From Aerosticca soli (GTDB taxonomy: Bacteria; Pseudomonadota; Gammaproteobacteria; Xanthomonadales; Rhodanobacteraceae), in assembly GCF_003967035.1 (NCBI RefSeq), contig NZ_AP018560.1:1201001-1265000 (forward strand): DNA of 64,000 bases, given 5' to 3'. Below the pieces are notes generated by a model, which saw nothing but the letters and a program-made list of their open reading frames with translations, had not been told where the DNA came from and ran no database searches. A program made the translations under genes and the position numbers. Shown here one piece after another: positions 31,440 through 40,890 of the stretch; the first letter of the stretch is position 1; every line of letters starts with the position of its first letter.

Positions 31440-32756
31440 ATGCCTGCAGCGCACGACGTCCGCATCACCGACTTCGATCACGACGGCCGCGGCGTGGCCC
31501 GCATCGACGGCAAGACCGTCTTCGTCGCCGGCGCCCTGCCGGGCGAGCAGGTGCGGCTGGCCATCCGCCGCCGGCACCGGCATTTCGACGAGGCCCAGCT
31601 GCTCGAGGTGCTGGAGCCCGCCGCCTCCCGGGTGACGCCGCGCTGCCCGCATGCCGGCGTGTGCGGCGGCTGCTCGCTGCAGCACATGGACGCGGCCGCG
31701 CAGATCGTTGCCAAGCAGCGCATGCTGGCCGACGCGCTGACCCGCATCGGCAAGGTGACGCCGGCCGCCTGGCTGCCGCCGCTCACCGACGCCGTCTGGG
31801 GCTACCGTCGGCGCGGTCGGCTGTCGGTGCGCCGGGTGGCGAAGAAAGGTCGCGTACTGGTCGGTTTCCGTGAGCAGGAACAGCCGCGTTTCGTCGCCGA
31901 CGTCGAACGTTGCGAAGTGGTGCATCCGGCGCTTGGCGCGCACATCGGCGAACTCGCCGTGCTGGTCGGTGGGCTGGAGGCGGCCGATGCCATCGCGCAG
32001 ATCGAGTTCGCCGCCGGTGACGAGCTCCTGGCCCTGGTGTTCCGTCATCTGCGCCCGCTCGGCGAGGCCGACCGCGCGGCCCTGACCGCCTTCGCAAAGG
32101 CCCGCGGCCTGGCCGTCTATCTGCAGCCGGGCGGCATCGACAGCGTGCATCCCTTGTGGCCGCAAGCCCCGGAGCTGAGCTATCGCCTGCCGACCGGGGT
32201 GGAAGAGGAGACCGTGACGCTGGCCTTCGAACCGCTGGATTTCATCCAGGTCAACGGCGCGCTCAACCGCAAGATGGTGGCGCAGGCGCTGGCCTTGCTC
32301 GATCCGCGCCCGCACGAGCGCGTGCTCGACCTGTTCTGCGGCCTTGGCAATTTCACCCTGCCGCTGGCCCGGCGCGTGGCCGCGGTGGCGGGCGTGGAGG
32401 GCGAGCACGGGCTGGTCGAGCGCGCCATGCGCAATGCCGCGCGCAACGGCATCGAGAATGCGCGCTTCCACGTCGCCAACCTGTTCGAGGACCAGCGCCA
32501 CGCCGCCTGGGCGCGCGAGCCCTGGGATGCGATCCTGCTCGATCCGCCGCGCGCGGGCGCCGAGCAGCTCTTGGCGTATCTCCCCGGCCGGCAGACGCGG
32601 CGGGTGGTGTACGTTTCCTGCCATCCGGCCTCGCTGGCGCGCGATGCCGGGCTTCTCGTCCACCGGCACGGATTCACGCTGACCCATGCGGGGGTGATGG
32701 ACATGTTTGCGCACACCGCGCACGTCGAGGCCATGGCCGTCTTCGAGCGTGGCTGA
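31440..32756 (+). CDS. rlmD: 23S rRNA (uracil(1939)-C(5))-methyltransferase
   Basis: 438-residue RumA-type methyltransferase. An N-terminal TRAM-like beta-barrel is followed by the 4Fe-4S site (C69, C75, C78 in CPHAGVCGGCSL plus a later Cys in VERCEVVHP). The SAM fold shows VLDLFCGLGNFTLPLA and ILLDPPRAGA, and the catalytic Cys is in VVYVSCHPASLARD. It methylates U1939 of 23S rRNA. ATG 31440 begins MPAAHDVRITDFDHDG, typical of the family. Confidence 0.92.
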   Translation: MPAAHDVRITDFDHDGRGVARIDGKTVFVAGALPGEQVRLAIRRRHRHFDEAQLLEVLEPAASRVTPRCPHAGVCGGCSLQHMDAAAQIVAKQRMLADALTRIGKVTPAAWLPPLTDAVWGYRRRGRLSVRRVAKKGRVLVGFREQEQPRFVADVERCEVVHPALGAHIGELAVLVGGLEAADAIAQIEFAAGDELLALVFRHLRPLGEADRAALTAFAKARGLAVYLQPGGIDSVHPLWPQAPELSYRLPTGVEEETVTLAFEPLDFIQVNGALNRKMVAQALALLDPRPHERVLDLFCGLGNFTLPLARRVAAVAGVEGEHGLVERAMRNAARNGIENARFHVANLFEDQRHAAWAREPWDAILLDPPRAGAEQLLAYLPGRQTRRVVYVSCHPASLARDAGLLVHRHGFTLTHAGVMDMFAHTAHVEAMAVFERG

Positions 32757-32779
32757 CGGGTTTGCCCCAAGGAGCTTCC

Positions 32780-33316
32780 ATGCCGGTCGAGATCGAACGC
32801 AAATTCCTGCTACGCGATGCGCGCTGGCGGCAGGCGGTCACCCGCAGCGAACGTCTGCGCCAGGGCTATCTCGTCGATGCCGCGGCGATCGGCGCCGGCC
32901 TGGCCCGCGCCAGCGTGCGGGTGCGCCTGGGCGAGGGGCAGGGCTGGCTCAACGTCAAGGCTGCCCGTGCCGGCATCGCCCGGGCCGAATACGAATCGCC
33001 GCTGCCGGCGGCGGATGCCCGCGAGATGCTGGATACGCTGTGCTGCGGCGTGCTCGAGAAGATCCGGCACTGGGTGCCGGTCGAGGATGTCTGTTTCGAG
33101 ATCGACGAGTTTCTGGGCGCCAATGCGGGCCTCGTCGTCGCCGAGCTCGAACTGCCTGCCATCGATGCGCCGTTCCCGCGCCCCCCTTGGCTCGGTGCGG
33201 AAGTGAGCGCGCTTGCGCGCTACTACAACGTGGCCCTGGCGGCGCGCCCCTATGCCCAGTGGAGCGAGGCCGAGCGCGCCGCGACCGACGCCATGACGGA
33301 GGCTTCCCCATGCTGA
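32780..33316 (+). CDS. CYTH-domain triphosphate tunnel enzyme
   Basis: 178-residue single-domain CYTH protein. It opens MPVEIERKFLL, the ExExK signature whose acidic and basic residues line the beta-barrel tunnel, and continues with ASVRVRLGEGQGWLNVKAAR, EIDEFLG and VVAELELP. Bacterial members of this size hydrolyse tripolyphosphate or thiamine triphosphate; some are class IV adenylyl cyclases. The substrate cannot be decided from sequence. It overlaps nagZ by 7 nt. Confidence 0.85.
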   Translation: MPVEIERKFLLRDARWRQAVTRSERLRQGYLVDAAAIGAGLARASVRVRLGEGQGWLNVKAARAGIARAEYESPLPAADAREMLDTLCCGVLEKIRHWVPVEDVCFEIDEFLGANAGLVVAELELPAIDAPFPRPPWLGAEVSALARYYNVALAARPYAQWSEAERAATDAMTEASPC

Positions 33317-34326
33317 TGGTGGGCATCGGCGGCCCCGTGCTCGCCGAGCACGAGCGTGCCTGGCTGGCCGCGCCGGGCGTGGCCGGTGTCGTGCTGTTTG
33401 CGCGCAATTACGTCGACCGTCCGCAATTGCTGGCGCTCGTCGAATCCATCCGTCGCGCCGGCGGCGAACACATGCTGGTGGCGGTGGATCAGGAAGGCGG
33501 CCCGGTGCAGCGTTTCCGGGCCGGTTTCACCCGTCTGCCGGCGCTGGCGCGAATCGGCGCCGTCTACGACCGCGATCCGGCCGCGGCGATCGAGCTGGCC
33601 GAGGAACACGCCTGGGTGATGGCCAGCGAGCTGCGTGCCTGCGACGTCGACTTCAGCCTGGCGCCGGTGGTCGATCTCGCCCGCGGCAATGCGGCGATCG
33701 GCGAGCGGGCCTTCCACGCCGATCCGCACGCGGTCGCCGAGCTCGCCCAGGCCTATGTGCGCGGCATGCACCTGGCCGGCATGGCCGCGGTGCTCAAGCA
33801 TTTTCCCGGTCACGGCTCGGTACAGGCGGATACGCACAAGGATGCGGCCGTCGACCTGCGGTCGCTGGAGGAGATCCGCCAGCAGGACCTGGTGCCTTTC
33901 GCGGCCGGCATCGAAAGCCGGGCGGAGGCGGTGCTGATGGCGCACGTCGCCTATCCGCTGGTGGATGAATACCCGGCCGGCTTCTCGTCCGCCTGGATCG
34001 GCCAGGTGCTGCGCGGTGAGCTGCGTTTTGCCGGCGTGGTGATGAGCGACGACATCGGCATGGCCGCCGCTGCCGCGGTCGGCGACGTGGCCGCGCGCGT
34101 GCGTTCGCATCTGGATGCCGGCTGCGACCTGGTCCTGGCCTGCGCACCGGAAACGGTGCCGGAGGCGCTCACCGCCGTCGCCGAGCCCGACGCCGCGGTG
34201 CTCGCCCGCGTGGCCTGGCTGCGCGGCGCGGCCGCCCCCACCTGGGCCGGTCTGGAGGACAATCCGCAATATCGGCGTTTCGTCGACCGCATCCGTGCAC
34301 TCGAGCTTCCGGAGCATCCCGCATGA
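33310..34326 (+). CDS. nagZ: Beta-N-acetylhexosaminidase NagZ
   Basis: 338-residue cytoplasmic GH3 enzyme of peptidoglycan recycling; it removes GlcNAc from anhydro-muropeptides. The family signature KHFPGHGS sits at 163-170 with the acid/base His at about 176 (ADTHKD), and the nucleophile Asp is in GVVMSDDIGM. VAVDQEGGPVQRFR is also conserved. Overlaps its neighbours on both sides (7 and 4 nt), so CYTH-nagZ-hpt is one operon. NagZ products can induce AmpC-type beta-lactamases in species that have them. Confidence 0.94.
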   Translation: MLMVGIGGPVLAEHERAWLAAPGVAGVVLFARNYVDRPQLLALVESIRRAGGEHMLVAVDQEGGPVQRFRAGFTRLPALARIGAVYDRDPAAAIELAEEHAWVMASELRACDVDFSLAPVVDLARGNAAIGERAFHADPHAVAELAQAYVRGMHLAGMAAVLKHFPGHGSVQADTHKDAAVDLRSLEEIRQQDLVPFAAGIESRAEAVLMAHVAYPLVDEYPAGFSSAWIGQVLRGELRFAGVVMSDDIGMAAAAAVGDVAARVRSHLDAGCDLVLACAPETVPEALTAVAEPDAAVLARVAWLRGAAAPTWAGLEDNPQYRRFVDRIRALELPEHPA

Positions 34327-34874
34327 GCGTTGCTGTGCCTTCCCTGGCCGAGGCCCTGGCCCGCGCCGAACTGCTTTACGACCGCGTCGAACTGGAAACC
34401 GCGATCGCCGACATGGGCCGCGCGGTCGATGCCGCGCTCGATGGCGAACGCGCCGTGTTCCTGACCGTGATGCACGGCGCGCTGGTCTTCGCCGGCCAGC
34501 TCGCGCTGGCCATCCGCACCGATCTCGAGTTCGACTACGTGCACGCCACCCGTTACCGCGGCGCCACCGACGGCGGCGAACTGCACTGGCTGCGCGAGCC
34601 GTGGGTGGCGATGGAAAACCGCACCGTGCTCCTGGTCGATGACATCCTCGACGAAGGCCACACCCTGGCCGCGATCCGCGAGGATTGTCTGCGCCGTGGC
34701 GCGCGGCGCGTGCTGATCGCCACGCTCTGCCGCAAGCGCCACGATCGCCGCATCGCCGGCATGGACGCGGATTTCAACGGCGTCGAGCTGCCCGACCGCT
34801 ACGTGTTCGGCTACGGCATGGACTATCACGAGCAGGGCCGCAACCTGCCGGCCATCTACGCGCTGCTCGAGTGA
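34323..34874 (+). CDS. hpt: Hypoxanthine-guanine phosphoribosyltransferase
   Basis: 183-residue type I phosphoribosyltransferase for purine salvage. The PRPP-binding loop is TVLLVDDILDEGHTLAAI, and FLTVMHGALVFAGQL supplies the conserved lid region. The C-terminal YVFGYGMDYHEQGRNLPAIY matches hypoxanthine/guanine enzymes. It is followed by the MTA/MTI phosphorylase whose product hypoxanthine it could reuse. Confidence 0.92.
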   Translation: MSVAVPSLAEALARAELLYDRVELETAIADMGRAVDAALDGERAVFLTVMHGALVFAGQLALAIRTDLEFDYVHATRYRGATDGGELHWLREPWVAMENRTVLLVDDILDEGHTLAAIREDCLRRGARRVLIATLCRKRHDRRIAGMDADFNGVELPDRYVFGYGMDYHEQGRNLPAIYALLE

Positions 34875-34947
34875 AAATGCGCGGATCCGAGCGCCGCCCG
34901 CACCGTCTCCTCGTCCGTACCCCCGTCTCAAGGATCCTAAAGTCCGC

Positions 34948-35706
34948 ATGAGCCTTGCCAGTGAAACCCTCGACCTCGCCGTGATCGGCGGCAGCGGCCT
35001 GTATCAGTTTCCCGGACTCGAGGCGATCGAGCGGCGGCTCGTCGACACGCCTTACGGGCCGGCATCCGGTGCGGTCGTGATCGGCCGCTTCGCCGGCCGG
35101 CGCATCGCCTTCCTGGCCCGGCATGGCGAAGGCCACAGCCTGCCGCCGCATCGGGTCAACTATCGCGCCAACCTGTGGGCCCTGCATACCCTCGGCGCAC
35201 GGCGGGTGGTCGGCGTCAATGCGGTCGGCGGCATCCGCGCCGATCTCGGCCCGCGCAGCATCGTGGTGCCCGATCAGCTCATCGACTACACCCATGGCCG
35301 TGTCAGCAGCTATGCCGATGACGAAGGGGTGCAAGTGCGCCACATCGACTTCAGCGAACCCTACGCGGCGAGCCTGCGGCGCGAGCTGATCGACGCGGGC
35401 CGTCGCGCCGGCATCGCCATCGTCGATGGCGGCTGCTACGGCGCCACCCAGGGACCGCGGCTGGAGACCCGTGCCGAGATCGCCCGCATGAAGCGCGACG
35501 GCTGCGACCTGGTCGGCATGACCGGCATGCCCGAGGCCGCGCTCGCCCGCGAGCTCGAGCTCGACTACGCCTGCCTGGCGCTGGTCGCCAACCATGCCGC
35601 CGGCTGCGGCGAGGAGGCGCAGATCAGCGTCGAGGAGATCTTCCGCCATCTGGCCGCCGCGACTGCCCAGGTGCCGGCCATCATCGCCGCGCTGCTGGCG
35701 GCGTGA
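34948..35706 (+). CDS. mtnP: S-methyl-5'-thioinosine/thioadenosine phosphorylase
   Basis: 252-residue PNP/MTAP-family nucleoside phosphorylase. AVIGGSGLYQFPGL and RHGEGHSLPPHRVNYRANLW bind phosphate, and LVGMTGMPEAALARELEL is the base/ribose loop. P. aeruginosa PA3004, also beside nagZ, prefers methylthioinosine and yields hypoxanthine. The hpt gene between nagZ and this one fits that route here. Exact specificity (MTA or MTI) is inferred from context. Confidence 0.87.
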   Translation: MSLASETLDLAVIGGSGLYQFPGLEAIERRLVDTPYGPASGAVVIGRFAGRRIAFLARHGEGHSLPPHRVNYRANLWALHTLGARRVVGVNAVGGIRADLGPRSIVVPDQLIDYTHGRVSSYADDEGVQVRHIDFSEPYAASLRRELIDAGRRAGIAIVDGGCYGATQGPRLETRAEIARMKRDGCDLVGMTGMPEAALARELELDYACLALVANHAAGCGEEAQISVEEIFRHLAAATAQVPAIIAALLAA

Positions 35707-35726
35707 CCGGGATTGGAAAGGACATA

Positions 35727-35756
35727 TTGCGCTTTGCCCGCCAACGTGCCGATACT
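35727..35756 (+). promoter_or_regulatory. cspA promoter and long leader
   Basis: TTGCGC (35727-35732) and GATACT (35751-35756), spacing 18, about 100 nt upstream of the cold-shock gene. The resulting leader of roughly 100 nt is typical of cold-shock genes whose mRNA is temperature sensitive. Hexamer matches are moderate. Confidence 0.45.
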
Positions 35757-35860
35757 TCCGCCGTGCCAGGGGGCAGCGAACCTTAAGGGATATCACCGGG
35801 GTTCTTCACGTCCCGGTGTGCTGGCGCGCCCAGTCCTAGTCTCGTAAAGAGGTTCTCGCA

Positions 35861-36064
35861 ATGCGTTTCGGTACGGTCAAGTGGTTCAACGACGCCAAGG
35901 GTTTCGGTTTCATCGCGCCCGAGGACGGTGGGGATGACGTATTCGTCCATTTCTCGGCGATCAACGCCAAGGGTTTTCGTAGTCTGCAGGAAGGCCAGCG
36001 GGTCAAGTTCGAGGTGACCACCGGCCCCAAGGGCCAGCAGGCCTCGGGCGTCGAAATCGCCTGA
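35861..36064 (+). CDS. cspA: Cold-shock protein (CspA family)
   Basis: 67-residue single cold-shock domain, full length. RNP1 KGFGFI and RNP2 VFVHF are present, with the start [12 protein letters not shown] and end [13 protein letters not shown]. It binds single-stranded RNA or DNA and melts structure in mRNA. A strong terminator follows 25 bp after the stop, so it is monocistronic. Which paralogue (cold-induced or constitutive) cannot be decided. Confidence 0.95.
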   Translation: MRFGTVKWFNDAKGFGFIAPEDGGDDVFVHFSAINAKGFRSLQEGQRVKFEVTTGPKGQQASGVEIA

Positions 36065-36088
36065 TCGGCAGGCGTGGATACACCCACG

Positions 36089-36115
36089 AAAAACCCCGCC
36101 CAGTGCGGGGTTTTT
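36089..36115 (+). terminator. Terminator of cspA
   Basis: AAAACCCCGC / GCGGGGTTTTT stem with a 5-nt loop followed by T residues. The flanking A and T runs make it usable in both directions, so it can also end the antiporter transcript converging from the right. Confidence 0.9.
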
Positions 36116-36132
36116 CGTTGTGCGGCAGGCCT

Positions 36133-37320
36133 TCAGGACGCTGCTTCGGCAGGCCGGTCGCGCCGCAGCAGGGCGGCGAGGATCGGCGGCGTCAGCATCG
36201 CGGTGAGCAGCGACATCGCCACGATCAGCGCATAGATGCGCTCGTCGAACACCCCCGCGGCCAGACCGAGGCTGGCCACTACCACACCCACTTCGCCGCG
36301 GGGCACCATGCCGAAGCCGACCAGCGTGGCCGCCCGGCGCCCAAGCGTCAGCGCGCCCAGAAAGCCGCCAAGCAGTTTGGAGACCACCGCGATGGCGGTC
36401 ACCACCGCCAGCATGATCAGGGCATCGGTACTGGCGAACTGGCTGAGGTCGAGCTTGCTGCCCGTCACCACGAAGAAAAACGGCGTGAGTAGGGCGAGCA
36501 GGGGCCGGGTCTGCTGTTCCAGCATGTGCTGTTGGCGTGTCTCGGAGGCGATCATGCCGGCGAGGAAGGCGCCGATGATGGCGGCCAGGCCGAACAGGGT
36601 GGAGACCCAGGCCAGTCCCAGACACAACGCCAGCACCAGGCCGAGCAGACTTTCGGGATCACGGCGGCGGTCCAGCGTGGCGGCGTGCCGGCGCATCAGG
36701 CGGGCACCGCCCAGGCCGATCACCGCCACGAAACCGACCGCCCCGGCCAGCACCAACGCCAGGTGCGCGACGTCGAGTCCGCCGCCGCCCTGCAGCGAGA
36801 CCACCACGCCAAGCAGCAGCATGGCCAGGATGTCGTCGATCACCGCCGCGCCCAGGATCACCCGGCTTTCGATGCGCTGCAGCGCGCCCAGCTCCTGCAG
36901 CACGCGGGCGGTGATGCCGGCCGAGGTGGCGACGAAGGCGGCGGCGATGAACAGCGCGCGGCTCCATGCGTAACCCTGGCCGTGCGCCCACACGGCGCCG
37001 AGCAAGAAGGGCAGCATCACGCCGAGCACGCCGACCAGGAAGGCGGCCTTGCCGACCCGCCGCAGATCCTCCAGCCGGGTCTCCAGGCCGACCGAAAACA
37101 GCAGCAGCACCACGCCGATCTCGGCCAGCACGTCCAGTGGCATGCCGGCGGCGATCTGCGTGGCATCGATCCAGCCGAGCGCGTAGGGGCCGATCAGCGC
37201 GCCGGCCAGAATCTCGCCGACCACGCCCGGCAACCGGAGCCGCCGCGCCAATCCGCCGCAAAGCTGGGCCGCGGCGAACACGACGAACAGGCTGAGCAGG
37301 GTGTCGGTGACGTGATGCAT
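36133..37320 (-). CDS. CPA2-family cation:proton antiporter
   Basis: 395 residues with about 12 hydrophobic helices. Family landmarks are LPGVVGEILAGALIGPYALG near residue 30, EIGVVLLLFSVGLETRL, AAVIDDILAMLLLG (the ion-binding Asp pair of the Na+/H+ exchanger core) and GMVPRGEVGVVVASLGLA. It lacks the cytoplasmic RCK/TrkA domain of Kef systems, so it is a short NhaS/MjNhaP-like antiporter exporting Na+ or K+ in exchange for protons. The ion is not determined. Confidence 0.87.
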   Translation of the reverse strand: MHHVTDTLLSLFVVFAAAQLCGGLARRLRLPGVVGEILAGALIGPYALGWIDATQIAAGMPLDVLAEIGVVLLLFSVGLETRLEDLRRVGKAAFLVGVLGVMLPFLLGAVWAHGQGYAWSRALFIAAAFVATSAGITARVLQELGALQRIESRVILGAAVIDDILAMLLLGVVVSLQGGGGLDVAHLALVLAGAVGFVAVIGLGGARLMRRHAATLDRRRDPESLLGLVLALCLGLAWVSTLFGLAAIIGAFLAGMIASETRQQHMLEQQTRPLLALLTPFFFVVTGSKLDLSQFASTDALIMLAVVTAIAVVSKLLGGFLGALTLGRRAATLVGFGMVPRGEVGVVVASLGLAAGVFDERIYALIVAMSLLTAMLTPPILAALLRRDRPAEAAS

Positions 37321-37379
37321 GGCTTTCGAATCCCTTGGAAGACGGCGGCCATGTTAACCGGCAGGCGGCGGCAGCCTTT

Positions 37380-38828
37380 TCAGTTCGGGCGCGCCGCCCG
37401 TGCCGACCGGTCCGGACGCAGCTGGCTGAAGATGCGGCTCGCGGCAGCGGTGATCGCGGCCAGGATCAGCACCGTCCAGCGGAACGCCGCGATGTAGTCC
37501 TCGTGCGCATGGCCGCGCAGCAGCGATTCCATCAGCAGCGCCGAGAGGGCGATGCCGAAGCTCATCGACAGGTACTGCATGGTCGAGGCCATCGACGAGG
37601 CCATGGCCGCGTGGCGCAGGTCGAGGTCCTGATAGACCAGCGTATTCATGGCGGTGTACTGCGTGCCCATGAAACTGCCGTAGAGGAACACCAGCACGGC
37701 GATCACCCAGGCCGGCGTGTCCCGCCCGATCAGCGCGAAGGCGGCAAGCAGGGCGGCGACGATCAGCGTGTTGGCCAGCAGCAGGCGCCGGTAGCCCAGC
37801 CGCGCCAGCAGGCGATGCACCAGCCATTTGGACGAGATCGACCCCAGCGCCTGTGGCACCATCATCAGGCCCGCCATGGTCGGCGACCAGCCGCACCCGA
37901 CCTGCAGAAACAACACCAGCAGCAGGAACATGCCCGACACGCCAAGTCGCGTGAACAGGTTGCCGGTCAGCGAAACCCATACGCTGCGGATGCGCAGCAG
38001 GGTCAGGTCGGCCACCGGATGCGGTGTGCGCCGGCTGTGCCAGACGTAGAGCATGCCGAACACCAGAGCGAGCGCGGCACAGGCACCGATCACCCGCCAC
38101 ACGACCTGCGCACTGTCGATGAGTTCCGCGGCCGCCAGCAACAGCGCCGAGGTGAGCGCAAAAAGCAAAAAGCCCAGGAAATCGAACGGATGGATGCGGT
38201 CGAGGCGGTAATTGGGCATGTCCTCGCGGTTCATCCACAGCCCCGCCGCGACCACCGGCACGTTGATCAGGAAGATCAGCCGCCAGGAGGTGTATTCGGT
38301 CAGGATGCCGCCGAGCAGCGGTCCCAAGACCGAGCCCAGCAGGCCGAAGGTGGCCACGGTGGACATCACCTTGACGAATTCGCGTTTGTCGAACGTGCGC
38401 ACCAGCACATAACGCCCGACCGGCATCAGCGAGGCGCCGCCGATGCCCTGGATGACCCGCGCGAACACCAGCTCCGGCAGGTTCTGCGAAATGCCGCACA
38501 GGAGCGAACCCAGGCCAAACACCGCGATCGCGGCGCCGAACACGCGGCGGGTGCCGAAGCGGTCGCACAGCCAGGGGCTGGCCGGGATCAAGACGGCCAG
38601 CGTCAGCACGTAGCTGGTCAGCGCGGTGCGCATCCCGAGCGGCGTGACGCCCAGCGCCTCGGCCATCGTCGGCACCGCGGTGTTGACGATGGTCGAGTCG
38701 AGCGACTGCATGAAGAACGCCGCCGCGACCAGCCAGATCAAACCGGAACGGGGCACGGCCTTTGCCGTGCCAGCCGGCGCGCCTGCGTCACCGAGGGTGG
38801 CGGGCGAGGGGGCAGGATCGTTCGGCAT
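37380..38828 (-). CDS. DHA2-family (14-TMS) MFS drug efflux transporter
   Basis: 482 residues with the DHA2 pattern. The motif near TM1 is AFFMQSLDSTIVNTAVPTMA, motif A is CDRFGTRRVFG, and motif C in TM5 is GSVLGPLLGGILTEYTSWR. EmrB/Smf-type pumps export hydrophobic drugs; no periplasmic adaptor (EmrA) gene is adjacent, so it probably works alone. The substrate is unknown. Confidence 0.87.
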   Translation of the reverse strand: MPNDPAPSPATLGDAGAPAGTAKAVPRSGLIWLVAAAFFMQSLDSTIVNTAVPTMAEALGVTPLGMRTALTSYVLTLAVLIPASPWLCDRFGTRRVFGAAIAVFGLGSLLCGISQNLPELVFARVIQGIGGASLMPVGRYVLVRTFDKREFVKVMSTVATFGLLGSVLGPLLGGILTEYTSWRLIFLINVPVVAAGLWMNREDMPNYRLDRIHPFDFLGFLLFALTSALLLAAAELIDSAQVVWRVIGACAALALVFGMLYVWHSRRTPHPVADLTLLRIRSVWVSLTGNLFTRLGVSGMFLLLVLFLQVGCGWSPTMAGLMMVPQALGSISSKWLVHRLLARLGYRRLLLANTLIVAALLAAFALIGRDTPAWVIAVLVFLYGSFMGTQYTAMNTLVYQDLDLRHAAMASSMASTMQYLSMSFGIALSALLMESLLRGHAHEDYIAAFRWTVLILAAITAAASRIFSQLRPDRSARAARPN

Positions 38829-38954
38829 GCGCGCATGATACCGGCCAACGGCGTCGCCGGCCCGCGAACGCGCTTGCGCAGCTCAGGGCGGTTTCATGTA
38901 GCGGAGATTGCCAGGGGCGGCCTTGCGCGCCTTGCAGATGTCCACCGGCCTTCT

Positions 38955-40187
38955 ATGATGCCGCCCATGCGCCGGTTTTTTCTCGATCACAGACAACTGC
39001 TGCGGCTGACCGGACTCTTCGCCTACCTGTGCACTGGCACGCCGCTGGTCGCCAACTGGCTGGCCGAGCGGGCGCAGCCGGAGCGGCACGCGAACGGTCC
39101 CCTGCTGCTCTGGAGCCTGTTCTACCTGCTGTTCGGCGTGCTCTATCTGTGGCTGACCAACGACTTGGGCTCGCGGCGTTATCTGGGCAGCAAATTGGTC
39201 GGCCTGGTCCTGATGACCGTGTGTTCGCTGGGCGTGGGCTGGTACAGCCACAGCGGTCTCTCGGCGATGCTGATCGTGGTGTCCTCGGTGATCCTGCCAT
39301 GGCTGGTGCCGTTCTGGCCGGGCGTGCTGTGGCTGGCGCTGTCCAACCTGGCGCTGGCGCCGATCTTCGCCACCTTCCCCGAATACAACTACAGCCTATG
39401 GCTGGCGCTGGTGCAGACCAGCATCTACCTCGGCTTCGCGGCGATCACTTTCGTCGCCTCGCTGGTGGCCAGCCAGCAGGCCGAGCAGCGCGAGGCGCAG
39501 CGGCAGCTCAATACCGAGTTGCGCGCCACCCGGGCCATGCTTGCCGAATCCACCCGCATCGCCGAGCGCATGCGCATCGCGCGCGAGCTGCACGATCTGG
39601 TCGGCCATCACCTGACCGCGCTCAGCCTCAACCTCGAGGTGGCCAGCCACCTCGTCAACGAGGCCGCCGCCGAGCACGTCGAACGCGCCCAGACCACCGC
39701 GCGGCACCTGCTCGCCGATGTGCGCGAGGCGGTCAGCGAGTTGCGCCAGGACGATGCCATCGATCTCAGCCAGGCGCTGCGCAGCCTGATCGAGGGCGTG
39801 CCGAGCCTCACCGTGCACGTGGAGACGCCGCCGCGTTTCGGCGTCGAGGATCCGCGTCGCGCGCAGGTCTTGCTGCGGTGCGCGCAGGAAATCATCACCA
39901 ACGCGGCCCGGCATGCCCAGGCGCGCCAGCTCTGGCTGCGTTTCCATGCGCCCCAGGCCGATCTCCTGTGCCTGCAGGCCTGGGACGACGGTCGCGGCGC
40001 GCCGCATTTTCGTCCCGGCAATGGCCTGCGCGGCATGCGCGAGCGGGTCCGCGAATACGGCGGCGAGGTGACGGTCGAGCGCGATCGTCCATCCGGCTTC
40101 GCCCTCGAAGTGCGGCTGCCGCTGGGTCAGCCCGCCCCCTTGGCGCATGCGCCATACGGGGGCGATCCGGTCGTGGAGGTCTCATGA
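38955..40187 (+). CDS. DesK/LiaS-type sensor histidine kinase
   Basis: About 410 residues. Five to six hydrophobic helices occupy roughly 15-170, with almost no periplasmic loops, so it probably senses within the membrane. The HisKA_3 box is RMRIARELHDLVGHHLTALS with the phospho-accepting His. The HATPase domain has EIITNAARHAQ, AWDDGRGAP and GNGLRGMRERVREYGG. Three in-frame ATG codons lie at 38955, 38958 and 38967 and the true start is uncertain. The partner regulator follows 61 bp downstream. Confidence 0.87.
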   Translation: MMPPMRRFFLDHRQLLRLTGLFAYLCTGTPLVANWLAERAQPERHANGPLLLWSLFYLLFGVLYLWLTNDLGSRRYLGSKLVGLVLMTVCSLGVGWYSHSGLSAMLIVVSSVILPWLVPFWPGVLWLALSNLALAPIFATFPEYNYSLWLALVQTSIYLGFAAITFVASLVASQQAEQREAQRQLNTELRATRAMLAESTRIAERMRIARELHDLVGHHLTALSLNLEVASHLVNEAAAEHVERAQTTARHLLADVREAVSELRQDDAIDLSQALRSLIEGVPSLTVHVETPPRFGVEDPRRAQVLLRCAQEIITNAARHAQARQLWLRFHAPQADLLCLQAWDDGRGAPHFRPGNGLRGMRERVREYGGEVTVERDRPSGFALEVRLPLGQPAPLAHAPYGGDPVVEVS

Positions 40188-40248
40188 GCTGTCGGGATGG
40201 CGCACTGCGGTCCGGATCGCCGGACGCGGGCGGGGTGGAGGCGGCGCG

Positions 40249-40890
40249 ATGATCAGCGTCTGCCTGGTCGAGGATCAGAACCTGGTGCGTCAGGGCATCC
40301 GCTCGCTGCTCGGACTGGCCGAGGACATCCGGGTGGTGGCCGAATGCGCCGACGGCGCGCAGGCGGTGGCCGAGATTCCCAGGCTCCGGCCCGACGTGGT
40401 GCTGCTGGACCTGCGTATGCCGAACATGAGCGGGCTCGAGGTCTTGCAGCACCTGTCCGCGCGCAACGCCCTGCCGCCCACGATCATCCTCACCACTTTC
40501 GACGACGACCAGCTGGTGCTGCAGGGGCTCAAGGCCGGCGCGCGCGGCTACCTGCTCAAGGACGTTTCCTTGGAACAGCTCGTCCAGGCGGTCCGCACCG
40601 TGGCCGCCGGCGGTTCGCTGGTGGCGCCGATGGTGACCCAGCGCCTCCTGGCCGGCATCGGCCGCATCCAGAACCCCTTCAGCAGCCTCGAACAGCCCGA
40701 TCCGCTGACCGAGCGGGAAACGGAAATCCTGCGGCTGATGTCGGGCGGCTATTCCAACAAGGAAATCGCCAATTCGCTCAAGGTCGCCGAGGGCACGGTC
40801 AAAAACCACGTCTCCAACATCCTCTCCAAGCTCGGCGTGCGCGACCGCACGCGTGCGGTGCTCAAGGCGCTCGAACTCGGCATCGTGTGA
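40249..40890 (+). CDS. NarL/DesR-family response regulator
   Basis: 213 residues: receiver with VEDQ at 7-10, phospho-acceptor Asp54 in VVLLDLRMPNMSG and conserved Lys in GYLLKDVS, then a LuxR-type DNA-binding domain (LTERETEILRLMSGG, SNKEIANSLKVAEGTVKNHV). Encoded directly behind the DesK-like kinase, forming a complete system. A target could be the adjacent efflux pump or the downstream SRPBCC gene; the sequence does not say which. Confidence 0.93.
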   Translation: MISVCLVEDQNLVRQGIRSLLGLAEDIRVVAECADGAQAVAEIPRLRPDVVLLDLRMPNMSGLEVLQHLSARNALPPTIILTTFDDDQLVLQGLKAGARGYLLKDVSLEQLVQAVRTVAAGGSLVAPMVTQRLLAGIGRIQNPFSSLEQPDPLTERETEILRLMSGGYSNKEIANSLKVAEGTVKNHVSNILSKLGVRDRTRAVLKALELGIV

